A stretch of 64,000 nucleotides of DNA from Bryoerythrophyllum caledonicum (taxonomy: Eukaryota; Streptophyta; Bryopsida; Pottiales; Pottiaceae), in the NCBI GenBank assembly GCA_963971425.1, contig OZ020514.1, positions 47,831,527 to 47,895,526 on the forward strand. The letters run 5' to 3'. Positions 1-11,757 of this stretch are shown in pieces. The stretch's first letter is position 1. Every line of letters begins with the position of its first letter. Below the pieces are notes generated by a model that did not search any database, had not been told where the DNA came from, and saw nothing but the letters and a program-made list of their open reading frames with translations. The position numbers were made by a program, and so were the translations under genes.

Positions 1-559
1 CACCATCAACTTGCACACCTAGAACTAGTACTCCATCAATAGAAACATCAATGGTTGGAGCTCCTGGATCAGGATTCAAACTTACTTCTCTAATTTCCTT
101 ATTACGGGATCTGCATCGAATTAACGAAGAGTTTAATGTTGAACAACATTCTAGTGCAATTGCCAATATCTACTTCATTGAAATGGTAGATTTGATTGTA
201 CTTAAATCCTCTAAAATATCATACGGTTCCAGATTGGTTGTAATACTCAATGCCTGTTTCTTCTTTCCAATTTTCGATTCCGTTACTGGGAAATTGGTCT
301 TTCTTATTTTGGGAATTGATACTAGTTCTTGAACTGGTTTCGACGGAACCTGTAACATTGGTTCTTCGAGAGTATAAAATTGGTTTGTCAACTGGAACAA
401 TATTGGTTCTTTGGAAATTGGTGGCCGATCCAATATAGTGATTGGATTGGTGTAGGAGGTCATCCCCGTTTCCAAAATTGGTCCGCCATTCGAAATTGGT
501 AATGGCTCGATGCTTCGTTGAATCGATATTGGTTGCTCTTCAATTATTGGTTTTTCCAA
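1..559 (-). pseudogene. Linker and start of aspartic protease of gypsy element (fossil)
   Basis: A Pro/Ile-rich linker (170-559) follows gag. At the extreme left edge the minus strand encodes VSIDGVLVLGVQVDGG, which resembles the strand-turn leading to the active-site D(T/S/G)G of retropepsins (here VDGG). The protease is cut by the window edge. The identification rests on this short motif plus its position after gag. Confidence 0.45.
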
Positions 560-769
560 TATTAGACTTGGTTCGTTATTTTTCTATTGATTCCTTGTAA
601 GTACAATTTGGACCACTTCCACTCAATGTACTGGTGATTCTTGGTTAGTCTTCGGATTATCTTCTACAATTTTCACCATAGATGGCACCTGTTGATCCCG
701 GTTTTTGGGATTAAATGGAGCATTACATTGGTAATAAGAGTGACCAGACTGCTTACAATTTCCGCAAAT

Positions 770-2232
770 TCAAGCATAATTTTCCACAAATTTTGGATTT
801 GGACATTCACAGGCGTAATGACCCAATTGCCGACATAAAAAACAGCGCACTGGCTTCCGTCGTGGGCCATTTGGAAAATTGGGAGTCTCAACCGGTATAT
901 ATTGACTAGATTGATTCCATGTGGCTTCAGTAAATGATCCTAGTTGACCGGTCGCAATAAATGTTGAATTGGGCTGTTGATTTGGCATAGATTGGAAATT
1001 CCCATGTTGATTATTACCACAATTTGGCATATTGGGCCCATAATTCTGGTTTAAAATAGAGTTCCAAAAATTTCCACCACCTCGATTTGGTCGTTTGGAA
1101 CGATTGCCTTCCCAACCACCCATATTTCTGATTTGCACTTGATTAATATCACACTGAGTTGGTTGAATCATTGTCTGAGTACCACAGGGTGGTTGACCTT
1201 GTAAATACCAACATTTAGCGGTAGGATGTTTTCCGCCGCAACACTTGCATTAAACTCTCGTTTGTAGTGGTGACGGACATTTTGTATCAAAATGATCCTA
1301 CCCCTAATAGTTATTACACCATACATTGGGTCTCGAATTAGAGGGCTTCTGACATTTTTCTCTATCTTTCGCCATATTAACCGCCAATTCCTCTATTTTC
1401 TTCGTAAGATTCAATAACAACGTCTCATTCAAATTTGTTCGAGCGGACGACATTGGTAATTTGTGTTGTGGATAAGTCAATGCTGAAGTATATGGCAACA
1501 CTGTTGTGGGAGGTATTGATTGCAACGGTGCCGCATTGATTACTCCTTGTAAATTAGCGCCTCCTTGAGCTGTATTAACAACCCATGAGTAAATTCCCAT
1601 TAACATATTTCCTTTGGGCACTTGCGGATTTACAGAATTGGGAACCATCGTAGTGCCCACAATCAACAGTTGATTGTAATGGCATTCTTCCCATATCTTC
1701 GCACGTTCTAAAGATGTTCCTACTGTAACTGGTTGAGTCTCATTTACAAACATTTTAATTCTTGTGGATTAAAACCATTCAGTAATATCGACAATATAAA
1801 TGATTCAGGCATTTGATTATACAACCATTTGCGAAGTATATCCGCAACTCTACCATATTATGACTGCACTGGTTTCTCTAAGAACATCTTGCTTGTCATC
1901 AAACTTTCTCAAAGCCGATTTTCAAAACCAATTGGCCTAAAATGTGTCAGAAAAGCATTTTTCAAAGCTTCCCAATTCATAAATTGGCCTACTCTTTGAC
2001 GACTATACCACCCAAATGCTGTGTTTTTTAATGTGGGTGGAAACCATCTAAGCCATATATCTTCAGTTCTTCCATTGTTGGCTACACAGGCTGTCAAAAA
2101 TTGAGACAAATGATGATCTGGATCCGAACCTGGCCACCTACTAAATGTTGGCAATGGCACAACACTGGTTGTACAATCTCCTACCGCACTCATTGCAACC
2201 GCAATTGGTACTTCAGGTGCCGCCTCAACCAT
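770..2232 (-). pseudogene. gag: Gag region of gypsy element (fossil)
   Basis: The N-terminal part (around 1909-2232) has the retrotransposon gag pattern: FSRWPGSDPDHHLSQF, then a conserved Cys, WLRWFPPTLK, WYS and a final W...L...FL.HF. The distal part (770-1171) is Gly/Asn/Gln-rich and ends in the zinc knuckle CFLCRQLGHYACEC (CX2CX4HX4C), which binds RNA. Gag would form the element's particle. The region is no longer one open frame and is treated as a fossil. Confidence 0.75.
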
Positions 2233-2686
2233 TGGTTGTATTAGTGAATTTCTTCCAATTTCTACTCAAATTTTCTTTCTTCCTTTGATTCTTGTTTTAT
2301 TTAAACTTTTGTCTAAAGAGCATCACTCGTTTCCAATCCTTTTGGACCTATACTACGTCCACTTCTCAAACACAAACGTCGAAAACAATATCAATTCCTT
2401 AAATTTTTCTCTTTGACTTCTTTCTTGTTGTTATCGTAAAGAAATTCTTGAGCACAATCTCTCGTATCATTCTTTGATCTATCAATTCTTTCTTTGTAAG
2501 TTACCTTCATTATCACTACCCATAATCCTTCATTTCTTCCATACATACCCTATAGTGCATCAATTTACACTCCATAAAATTATAACCGAAGATCGGTTCT
2601 TATAATATTATTATTTATTATTATTATTAATATTTTATTTTAAAAATTTTCTTTAATCAATTCTTAACATTTCATATTAATGTCAA

Positions 2687-2704
2687 TCTCCGGCAGCGGC
2701 GCCA
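2687..2704 (-). other. Primer-binding site, tRNA-Asp type
   Basis: The minus strand reads TGGCGCCGCTGCCGGAGA three bases inside the LTR edge. It differs by two bases from TGGCGCCGTTGCCGGGGA, the complement of the plant tRNA-Asp(GTC) 3' end as I recall it. Position and sequence together make this a confident call. Confidence 0.75.
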
Positions 2705-2707
2705 AAA

Positions 2708-3395
2708 TGTAGTTATCATTTTGGTTGGATTGGAAATAAACCCAAAGCACCAAATCAGTATAGGTGGATTCGTTCGCGGGGAAAGACCGATAATATGAAT
2801 AAGCCTTGATACTATTACAATTGATTATACACCTACTTACTAACTTCACTTAACAATTACAATCACTCAATTAGTCCCTTGCATCACTTCATGCATAAAT
2901 AATCTCCAATTATCCATTCATCATAATCTCATAGTCATGTCAATTTCTCTCTTCTTCACTGTACTCACAGTAAATTATATTCAATTATTTGCAATTAGTT
3001 TTCGTAATCACATTCAATAACCAATTAAATCACACAGATTACAATCTCTTCACGTACACAATTTAGTTATCCAAATTTTCTAACTCCACAATTCTCATAC
3101 AATGTTCATAAAGTTCACTATCAATCACACAATCACACTTCTTTAATTCCAATTTTATTAATACTTCATACTAATCACAATCCTACACAAAGATATAGAA
3201 AAATTCAAAGAAAACAAGAGGTAGCACCAAGCTTGTCCCGGCTTACAACTATCACAGTTGGGCCTCGAATCATCTTCCTCAAACTTTTTACAGCCAAAAA
3301 TTGAGATTCTAACTACCAGATTCCAACAGTCACATGCTTCTTTACCTCTTAACTAACTTTTCCATGTAACTTTCTAATCTCACTACTGAACTACA
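2708..3395 (-). repeat. LTR of the gypsy fossil (5' LTR in element orientation)
   Basis: On the plus strand the segment begins TGTAGTT and ends AACTACA, a 7-bp terminal inverted repeat with the TG...CA ends of LTRs. Three bases separate it from the primer site. Length is about 688 bp. The inner edge is firm; the outer edge is chosen only because of the matching terminal inverted repeat. Confidence 0.6.
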
Positions 3396-3953
3396 AAACT
3401 ACTATACTAACTACCAAATTTACCCATTTCTAAATCAAATGTTTACACCAAAAACTAATTACATATTCTACACACATTCATACCACACATGCTCAATAAG
3501 TGACAAAATACACGGGGGTTTTTTCAATTCCCTTTTTTTTGCTCTTTCACATTCCAACCAACTGATGAGCATCCTCACAAGTCTAACCATGTATGAAATC
3601 TTCCACCCAATCATAAAGAATATATGCGTATGCAATTGCACTTGCATTACCCCATCATTTTCTACTTACATGGTTCCCTGTGATATCAAGGAATGAAAAA
3701 GGTTCTGGAGGAGGAATTTGAATGTTGAGACTATCTCGTGACTTTAGCATGTTGTACTGTATACAAAAACTTTAAAGGGGGGAATCCCAATTAAATATAA
3801 TATTCCAAATTGTAATAAGAAAATGAGCTCAAAAAGGCCGATACAAATATTGTTAAGTTTTAATGCAATGGAAATGAATACATTTTATAGTTGAACACAA
3901 TATAAGAATAAGCAATTTCAGGAGTGAGATACAAGATATATGGGGAAAATACA
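3396..3953. other. AT-rich non-coding stretch
   Basis: Outside the LTR. A reading frame of about 85 codons here has no recognisable motif and is low complexity. No gene or RNA is visible. Confidence 0.4.
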
Positions 3954-4220
3954 TGTATTGGGAGAAAGAACTGCGAATAATATCCTAGAAATCCTTTATA
4001 TTCCAAGCTCAACATCCGTTGTGCCCTGTATTGGGAGAAAGAAATGCAAATAAGGTCCTAGGAATCCTTTACATTCCAAGCTCAATATCGGTCGTACAAA
4101 AGAGATTATGAAAAACGTCCATGGCTTAAGTTCTTGTACATAAGCAATAAGCATCACCAAGAGAAAAATTCAATGAAAAAGTCCTTGGAGATCTTTACTT
4201 TACAAGCACAATATCCATCA
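3954..4220. repeat. Degenerate 73-bp tandem repeat
   Basis: The unit starting TGTATTGGGAGAAAGAA at 3954 recurs at 4027 with about ten differences over 73 bp. A more diverged third unit spans about 4146-4220 and retains GTCCTTGGA, CTTTAC and AAGCACAATATCC. No coding potential. Confidence 0.65.
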
Positions 4221-6173
4221 CGGTTAGAAAATATATGAACTAGTGTATGTAAATAAGTCACTATATCCATCATCATGTACATGGCATCAATGTTCACATT
4301 TATCTTTTGCCATTGAAATAAATCACATCTAATGGAAGGTATGAGTTGATTCGCATGTTTTTTTCTCTATTATAATTAGTGGTTGAAAAAATTAATGAAT
4401 TAGTTTAAAATGTGACTACCCAAACCGTAAATTTCAAAAAAATACTAACTAACCTCAAGTCATGAGCTCTGTGCCAATGTGTGATTAGAAACTTCCATGT
4501 ATGAGGAACCACATATCTTAAATCCTAATATAGAAAATATAGTACTATATAGCTCATATAGTCACCATTTTACACACCAAACTATGCAATACCCATCACA
4601 ACATGAAAAGCATGGAAAAAACATCACTGGACTTAAATCTAAATATGTCACCGTGATAAGTACCCAAAATATGTCACGCACTACTTCTACCTCAACAAAG
4701 CATACTTAAACCACTCACCCTCTCCCATTATTATACCCGTCACCATCATAAGCACCCAAAAACCGTCACACCTTCTCCTATTATAATACCGAAAACAAAC
4801 CCTAAATTCTAAAATAGTCACTCACAATTCTTGTTGCAACAAGATAATGCAATTTTGAGTGACTAATCATGCAAAAAATCCTAATTTCAAACTACAAAAA
4901 CATGTGAAAATGCATAGTTTTGGTGGAAAAAAAAGAAAAGAGAAGGTTAAATATTAACTAATAGACGATGATGGATGTTGTGCATGTGCAAATGATTCAC
5001 CTCTTACGACCCCAACCACTTGAGGCGTCAGGACTATCAACATTTAAAGTTTTTGTGTGTTCTCTGTGCACATCACATAGTCATAGTAGGTGAGCCATGG
5101 AGATAGGGGCCAAGGCCACATGAACACACTGGGCTGCGATGGGTGATGGTTGTGGGGGCGATGCCCGGGTAGTGTCTGGGGCCCGGGTAGAGTCAAGGGA
5201 CTGAGTATCGGGGGGCTATGGCGGAGAAATATTGGGATGGGTCGGGGGTTGTAGCGGGAGGCGGGCGTGTGGGGCTCGAGGTTGGAAATTGGGCTCGGGT
5301 TTTTGGCTGAGCTTGCGTACACGGGGATGAGGGACCGTGGGCTCGCTGGCTCTTTCCGTTGGAAGAGCCCCCAACGAGGGGTCGATTCGCCTTGTGCCTT
5401 CTTTAAAGTGTTTTGAGTTCAATTTTGGTTTCTTCTACTTTACATAGACTTGAGCCTTTCAGCACGTAAGTCCTTTTCACTCTAAGGTAGGAGCACCCAA
5501 AATCATGCCGGACCTTGAATCGTCACTTATAGATGGACCCAAACTCGTCTAGTGGTTACCTAGGTTTGGACTGTGGTTATAATTAGGCAATTTCAGCACA
5601 TGTGCAAATTATTGCAGGGCCATTTGTGTGTGATTTTGGCAAGTATGTGGATTGCCAAAAGGATGACGGCTATGGTGAATGCAAACACTTTGGTGGATAT
5701 TGTGTGGATGGTGGATGGCAAGCCCTAAAGTAGTAAAAGGGCATTTAAAGAGTTAGGTGAGGTTGCAATTACTAACCACCACTTCTTACTTTCAAATACT
5801 TGAACAACCCATTCTAGAAGTGGAAAAACAATAATTTAACTGCACCAAATTTATTTTCCCTCCATTGCATTTTGGTAAATTTTCCACAAAAAATTTCATG
5901 ATTTTGCAAAGGTTTCATTGATTGCAATTTTTTTATTTTTTTCAAATTTTCGAATTTTTATTTTTTTAATAAAATTGGAAAACCATGATAATACACATTC
6001 ACCACAACACTGTCAAGGGCAATTTCAACATGGAGGTTGAGGGAAGGCGTTCCCAATCGCTTCCAGACCCAAGCACCAAATCCGGAAAGAAATGGGAGAA
6101 AATTAAAAATATCAGGTAGTTAGCTTTGCCTTATTAGCATAACTAGGTCCTTTGTAGAAATAAGGTTTCAAAG
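4221..6173. other. Non-coding stretch with a GC-rich patch at 5090-5420
   Basis: Mostly AT-rich sequence without genes. The GC-rich patch at 5090-5420 opens Pro-rich frames on the minus strand, but these are composition artefacts with no domain. At 5880-5990 there is a poly-T/A-rich run. Confidence 0.4.
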
Positions 6174-6470
6174 CTAAATCGGCATCCTTAAACAGGATAG
6201 TTCCGGCACTTTTCCGGAGGTCCAGTAACCGGAGTACGGTGGCATCCGAAACCTGCTGTTCCGGACTGGACAATATCCGGATCTGGAACCGTCATCATGG
6301 CGCCCAATGATATCCATACATTGTGTCAGATATATAACACGCCTGCCAGCAGAGGGCACCATTATTCTAGATTATCGTTTTCTACGCTCTTTGCTCTCTT
6401 CCACTCCTCCATGTCTTGTCTTCTTGAGATTCTGTAGTGCAGAAGTAGTATAGAAGCGAGGGACTTTGTG
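6174..6470 (+). repeat. LTR-like promoter block, copy 1 (fossil)
   Basis: GGAACCGTCATCATG at 6285-6299 is followed 32 bp later by a TATA-like TATATAA (6331-6337), then a CT-rich leader. The same arrangement (identical 15-mer, then a TATA box, then a CT-rich leader) occurs at 20733-20840. Two scattered copies of a promoter-plus-leader block suggest LTR remnants of one family. Neither end is defined. Confidence 0.4.
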
Positions 6471-6703
6471 AGGTCAGTGCGTGTAGGGTTCCGGACGCAA
6501 TTGCGAGGCGCAAGCACAACGAGAGGTGGGCCCGGATGGCGGGGAAGAAAGGCAAAAATCCAGCCGCCGGAAACCTACTACTTTAGAAGGTGGCGCCAGA
6601 GTGGCCAACCTCAGAAGAAGAGTTTAGGGTTTAAGAAAGCTATTTGGAGGTGATGGGCTGTAACGGACTTCTCTGAGCGCCGTGGGCATTCCAGAGCGAA
6701 GCA

Positions 6704-8205
6704 ATGGTGGCGGACCTTGTGGACAAGCCGCCAAACGAGTATGACGGACGCATCTGGGCGTATCTGGAAGGCAAGACCACAACAATCTGGAGAGACGCCT
6801 ATAGTCTTCAGACGCGGGTTGTCAAGGTGGCGAAGCGCGACGACAACCTGCTAAAGGGGGAGTTCCTACAGAAGGTTAACCCTATGGACGGGTACGTCTT
6901 CAGCAACCTCACAGATCCGGATGCTAGGGCAGTTGTCGCATTCCTAAACTCTACCTTCCATCCGGAGAAACCAAAGAGGATAGTGGCCAAACTAGCTAGT
7001 CTGATCCTATGAGCAATGAGAGGGAAGCACACCATGAACTAGGGAGCCTTGATGGGAGACTAGATTGAATGGATGCTGAAGATCCTTCCTAAGGCCTCAA
7101 AAGACAGCAACGCCCCTCTCAACTTATGTGGTGCATATGTACGCCAAGAGGAAGATGCTAGGTCCGAAGGAGCAAGACGAATATGACAAGCTGCTCAATA
7201 TCCAATCTTACGGGGGGTAGGAGACGGACGATGAGCAGGAGGTTTTGGAGGACTCGGAGTCGCAGATGTCATCATCCCCACTCATCGCCAGGAGATCCCG
7301 GAAGCGGAGCCGGTCAGCTCAGAAGACTCCGGAAACCGTAGGTCCAAGTCAGCCTCCGGTAGAGATGGAGACTCAAAGCCTGACCGAGGTGCCACCCTCC
7401 GAAGCACGAGCGGCCGAATCCTACAACATCGGAGTAGAGCCGGGATCGGTTTTTGCCCCGACAATGACCGGCAGCATACCGGCGGACATCTCGGAGCTCT
7501 CCCGGCATAAAGTCTGGCGGACAAGGATCCATGAAGGGGAGATCCGGGAACGGACAACCATGATCATGGCTATAATGGAGGAGGTGGGGACGAACGACTC
7601 CGTGGATCTCTATCCGCGACTCCAGCAGCTTAAGACCAAGGAGGACTCGATCCAGCAGTTGGAGCAGTAGCAAACCACCATCACCGAGACCAACGTCCGG
7701 CTCTGGATGCGAGTGGAGCAGGCGGAGGCTCCGCAAGAAACGGCCCAACAAGCAAGAGCCGAGGTGGAATCAAAAGTCTAGACCACCATCCAGGCCTTGA
7801 CGGAGGTTCGCGTTGCCCTCGACTTTTCGATAGACACCGTCAACTGGCTCTCCTCTACACTGAGAGCCTGGAGAAGAATGAGTAACTTTACAGGGGGCAA
7901 ATCATCCGATTTCTCCTGGATCACAGTTGAAAGATGGAGAAGACCTGGAGTAAGATTTAGGAGCTCGTGAAGAACCTGTTTCTCTCGATGTAGTATGGAG
8001 TATCCGCGGCAGAGTAATTCAGATCAACCTTCTTCAGTAGCGCAAGAGAATCAAGATGGTCGTCCCTAATGAGGAACAACAGGAAAACCTCAGAACACTT
8101 TGACCTAGATGTCCCCAAGTTCAACCGCTCGTATGCGGATGGCATGTACCTCGACTATGGGCACACATATTTTGACATCCACCTCTCAGCATACTTTTCA
8201 GCCTG
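6704..8205 (+). pseudogene. Unrecognised decayed reading frames downstream of LTR-like block (fossil)
   Basis: Starting at 6704, about 100 codons read MVADLVDKPPNEYDGRIWAY and onward, with FHPEKPKRI near the end. From 7245 a frame of about 140 codons is Ser/Arg/Glu-rich, with RRSRKRSR as a possible nuclear signal. A Gln/Glu-rich stretch with heptad-like leucines follows and could form a coiled coil. Codon-like composition continues to about 8205. I do not recognise the family. The position just behind an LTR-like promoter suggests the internal part of an LTR-derived element, but a decayed host gene is equally possible. Several interruptions are present. Confidence 0.35.
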
Positions 8206-9192
8206 AACCGCTCACTGCTCCAAAGAGGTTATCCCCACCCAAACAGTCAGAGAATTTAAGGTGGGTTTGCTTCTCTGAGTCTTCAAGGTCTTTAGAAACT
8301 CCGAAAAGTATGGCTCTTCCGATGATTTGTCCTTGGAAGACCACCCGAGGACCTGACAGAGGTCAAGGACACCAAGGGACCACTCTCTGTCCTCCGCAAG
8401 TAGATCAAAATATTTGGAGAACTCCATTTTCTCCCCATCAAAATTGCGAAGCTTGGCTGGTCCAACAACGGGATCGATGTAGCTCTTCACATACCAAAAC
8501 TTCCGAAAGAATGGAAACACGTTCGGAAACTTCTCCACCAACTGAGATGCTCCCTTAAGCTTCCCAGCATTTGTGAGCCTCATGGAGAAAAACTCCTTGT
8601 CGGGCCTCACAAGGAGCATATTGTACGTCGCAGAAGACACGCACTGTTCTAGCTTCCATGCCTCCCAGACCTCGCCGTTTGTGGACCCGTCTGGCATCAA
8701 AAACTTCAAGGAAGGATCAATTGCGATCAATTCTTGAAGGACAATGCGCTTCCTCTTCCGGTAATCTGCCCACTCCTCGTAGTGATAGCAGGACCCGTGA
8801 ACAACGCTTGTCCGCCGCAGCGTGACTTTTGGATACCCATTCGGGCCTTCACTGTCAACCAGATAGGTGAACAAGTCCCGTAAGTCCTTATCGGAGAGGT
8901 GGTCCAACCTCTTGAAAAATTCTCGATGGATGGAAGAGGCTCTGAAATTTTTAGCCTCATTATACATGAACATCGTGTCCGGGTTGATGATCTCGCCTTT
9001 TGTGTGCTTTTCGAGAAAATCTTCCCACAGCTTGAAAATGTCATCAGCCAATGTGATCACCTTGATTTCATTCGTGATATCTGATGACTTGTTCACGTGC
9101 TTCCCTTCCTTAGTGGGGTCGATGTTTTGGAAGCGGTTGACAATAAATTTGGAGAGTAACTGCAATTCAGGAAACCTAGGCATATCAAATAA

Positions 9193-9303
9193 CTAAACAT
9201 TATCTGTGAAAATAAAGAAGACATGCAGGAGGGATAAAATCGAAGTTGTTTAGTATCATGTGTTATCCACGACTCAAGGATAATTCTAGAGACGGAAGCT
9301 TAC
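9193..9303 (-). other. Spliceosomal intron of the NGQHS gene
   Basis: 111 bp. The donor is CG|GTAAGC at 9303 and the acceptor is GTTTAG at 9193, preceded by a T-rich tract. Splicing keeps phase 0 between exons. An alternative CACAG acceptor 11 bp upstream would put a stop in frame. The intron contains one diverged copy of the 21-bp palindrome (9263-9283). Confidence 0.6.
9263..9283. repeat. Diverged copy of the 21-bp palindrome inside the intron
   Basis: Arms TTATCCACGA and TCAAGGATAA around a central C, two mismatches from the array consensus. It lies in the NGQHS gene's intron, about 1.46 kb from the array. Confidence 0.6.
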
Positions 9304-10725
9304 CGAGTATTTCTCCTGGTCGAAAACTGCGGCATTGCCGCGAGTTGAGCCCTCTCGTTGCTGGTAACTCGGTCGTCCTGAGTTCAGCCAAATTCTTCTG
9401 CAAGTCAAGATCTGATTTCCCCATGTCGGCTGAGCATGGTCCAGATAGTTGGTGTCGTTGTAGAATTTGGAAATCTTCTACAACTTCAGAGGATCTGTTA
9501 ACCAAACTACATATGCATCCCATTGCTGCAAAACATTTCTTCGATTCTCATTGCACTTTTCGACGTTTTGCAGACGCCTGGAGGCCTCCACGCTATGTTG
9601 TCCATTGATTAGCATAAATTTGCCCTTTTTGATATCGTCCCAAGATGTAGGCTTCCGCTGAAGAGGCTCACCATCCTTATCGATTGGACACACACTGATC
9701 TTCTGGCGTTGACCGATTTCGCCAAGTTGCTCGAGGAAGTCCATGGTGCTTAACACAATGCCCTCCTCCATTCTCCGGATGACGTACTGGGCTTTTGCAA
9801 CAACGCACTGCTCGATCCGAACCCCATAAGTTGAACTGTCGAACGGGAAGCAACCCTTGCACTCCTCTCAAAACAAGCGTTGCGATTCGGTGACCGCCTC
9901 AAAATCGACCTGCGGATCATTTCGAGCTTTGTTCGGAGTGGCAGCCCCGTTATGGTCGAGGTGGAGCTTCCACTAGCCGTTGACTTCCTTTTCTTTGAGG
10001 AGGGCTCTCCAACCGTTGCAGTCGTTGTCGACGGTCTTCTTGGCGGAGCACGGCTAGAAGTTCTAGGTGCACGTGAACCCGATGGATTGGTTGCATCAGC
10101 ACCAAGAGCGCGAGGTCGACGACGTGCAGTGGCTTCGATAGGAACCGGCCGAGCTTCTAATGCTGAAAGGAGTTGATGGATTTGAACTAATCGCCTGTTG
10201 ACCTTCACAACATCATCGTTTGTCCAAGGCAAGTACTTCTCAAACGCCTCCTTTAGCGATCCTTGCCCTTTTTGAACAACGCATTCGAGCAACTCCGAGA
10301 AGTCGAATTGCCCGTGATATGGACCCACTTCGACCACAATGGAGTGGCAGTGGGGAAGATCAGCTCCGGCATCATCAAAAGCTTGAACTCCAAGCACAAT
10401 GTACTCCTTCAGTTGCTGCTCGACAAAGGTGACTCTCTCCTTTCGGTTCAAAAGCACAAATGGGACATCGTCACTGACTTTGATCGTTATTTGCAAACTT
10501 TGCGGATTTAGAAAACGACCAAGTCCGCACTACATCCGTAAATGCCCACAGTGTGTCATAGTTTTCCACCATGTTGTTGATGAAGGGGGACGGCTCGAAC
10601 GGATTTTTGAACCTCTCAATGAAATACTCGTCCGCTGTATAGTCGTAGTCATCCACAATATCCATTGGATCACTGGCCATTTGCAGAATGCATGACCACA
10701 GGGATATTAGAAATCATTTAGCGGC

Positions 10726-11246
10726 TTATCCTCGAGTCGAGGATAGAAATTCCTATTCATGACAAATTACACTAGATTGATAGTCATGTTATCCTCGAGT
10801 CGAGGATAACATCAAATGTAAAGGGTCGGAAGGTATGGATTCTTGGTTTTTTTATCCTCGAGTCGAAGATAAATTTTTCTTGAATTGTTTATAGTGTCGT
10901 GATTTGGAAGCCAGTTATCCTCGACTAAAGAATAAACATCGAATCATTATTTATGTTATGGTATTATTCGTGATGCCAGGTATTGACGTCTAAAGGGCCA
11001 ATTTATATTTTTCATTCAATTTCATTGACTGCTAACCGTCAAGTATGATTTTGTTCCATTTTATTAGTGAATTTCAACCAGTTTATCCTCGGCTCAACAA
11101 TATTGTACTTTTCGTCATGGTATTTTCTTGCATTTATTCTCGGGTCGATAATAAATAGGTAGAAATTCAATGATTAAAAGTGAATCAGACGTCGTTTATT
11201 TTACCCATGAACCACGACAACAAGTTTATCCTCAGCTCGAGAATAA
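10726..11246. promoter_or_regulatory. Array of 21-bp near-palindromes upstream of the NGQHS gene
   Basis: Consensus: arm TTATCCTCGA, central G or C, arm TCGAGGATAA. Copies start at 10726, 10789, 10852, 10915, 11083, 11134 and 11226. The first four are spaced exactly 63 bp apart with unrelated 42-bp spacers. The fifth is 168 bp further on (8 x 21). The copy at 10789 is perfect and extends to 27 bp including flanking ATG/CAT. The left arm is better conserved than the right. The array starts 46 bp upstream of the NGQHS start codon, so it sits where a promoter or operator would be. TTATCC/GGATAA is also the plant I-box / MYB-related core. Function unknown. Confidence 0.8.
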
Positions 11247-11757
11247 ACAGTTCCCAGTTATGGCTGTTTTTTTACCAACTACATTTCAATACAATAATAA
11301 CGCAGACAAACAATCAAACATACAAACAAATTAGCAATACAAACTTACAAACGATTGTGTCAGGCACTTCTCCACTCACGCACATATACAATTATATAAA
11401 CACTAAATCAGATGCAGCTTGAAACGCGGAATGCAGAATTGAGAAAGTTAGCATTACCTTACTTGGAGTGTCTGTAAATTAAACCAATGTAAGCTTTGAA
11501 TCTGATTGAAGTTGCCGTGAACAATCGATGTGTGGGGAAGATTAACTAATTCAAGGTTTTGTTCACAACAAAGCCTCAGCAAACCCCTTGCACACCGACA
11601 ATCGAAACCCTAGTTGAGACAGAAACCCTATCTGAAACCGTCTAAATCTCCAAAACCTAAACAGTTGAAAAACTTGGCAAATGACTACCAAAATCCTCGC
11701 TTAAGTGAAACTAATTACAGAAACTCTCAAACCCTAAGCATTGTCAATCACAAACTC
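11247..11757. other. Non-coding stretch with AAACCCTA-type motifs
   Basis: No gene seen. Several AAACCCTA-like boxes (around 11607, 11623, 11729) resemble plant telo-box promoter elements. They may belong to the upstream region of the minus-strand NGQHS gene or of a lost plus-strand gene. Confidence 0.35.

Larger units (their letters stand above)
1..3395 (-). mobile_element. Ty3/gypsy-type LTR retrotransposon, 5' portion (fossil)
   Basis: Reading leftwards from 3395, the order is LTR, primer-binding site, gag with a CCHC knuckle, linker and the start of a protease. That is the 5' half of a gypsy element; the rest lies beyond the window's left edge. The primer site next to the LTR matches the 3' end of plant tRNA-Asp, as in many plant gypsy elements. 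The element is broken, with several interruptions (roughly five or more) across gag and the linker, so it is an old copy. Its age cannot be judged because only one LTR is visible. Confidence 0.8.
8212..10680 (-). pseudogene. NGQHS-motif gene (ParB/DGQHR-like?), decayed, with one intron
   Basis: The start is taken at the Met at 10680 (MASDPMDIVDDYDYTADEYF). Next comes an Asp/Pro-rich N-terminal part, an Arg/Ser/Thr-rich linker with SSKKRKS (likely nuclear signal), then FMLINGQHSVEASRRLQ near 9560-9610. That motif resembles the DGQHR / ParB-N 'GxHR..A' signature of ParB- and DndB-like nucleotide-binding folds. It is followed by LTDPLKL and FYNDTNYLDHAQPTWGNQ. An intron at 9193-9303 (minus-strand GTAAGC...TTTAG) joins a clean 327-codon final exon beginning LFDMPRFPELQLL, with no stop until 8212. 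The first exon has about two in-frame stops and two frame changes, so this copy is dead. No known function; the family is probably repeated in this genome. Eight palindromes lie at or upstream of it. Confidence 0.55.

Noticed and set aside
5044-5422. Pro-rich minus-strand frames
   Set aside because: GC-rich low-complexity artefacts without domain or splice support.
10726-10935. CRISPR array
   Set aside because: Repeat-spacer spacing is regular, but the context is eukaryotic, copies are degenerate, there is no leader and no cas gene. Kept as a palindrome array.
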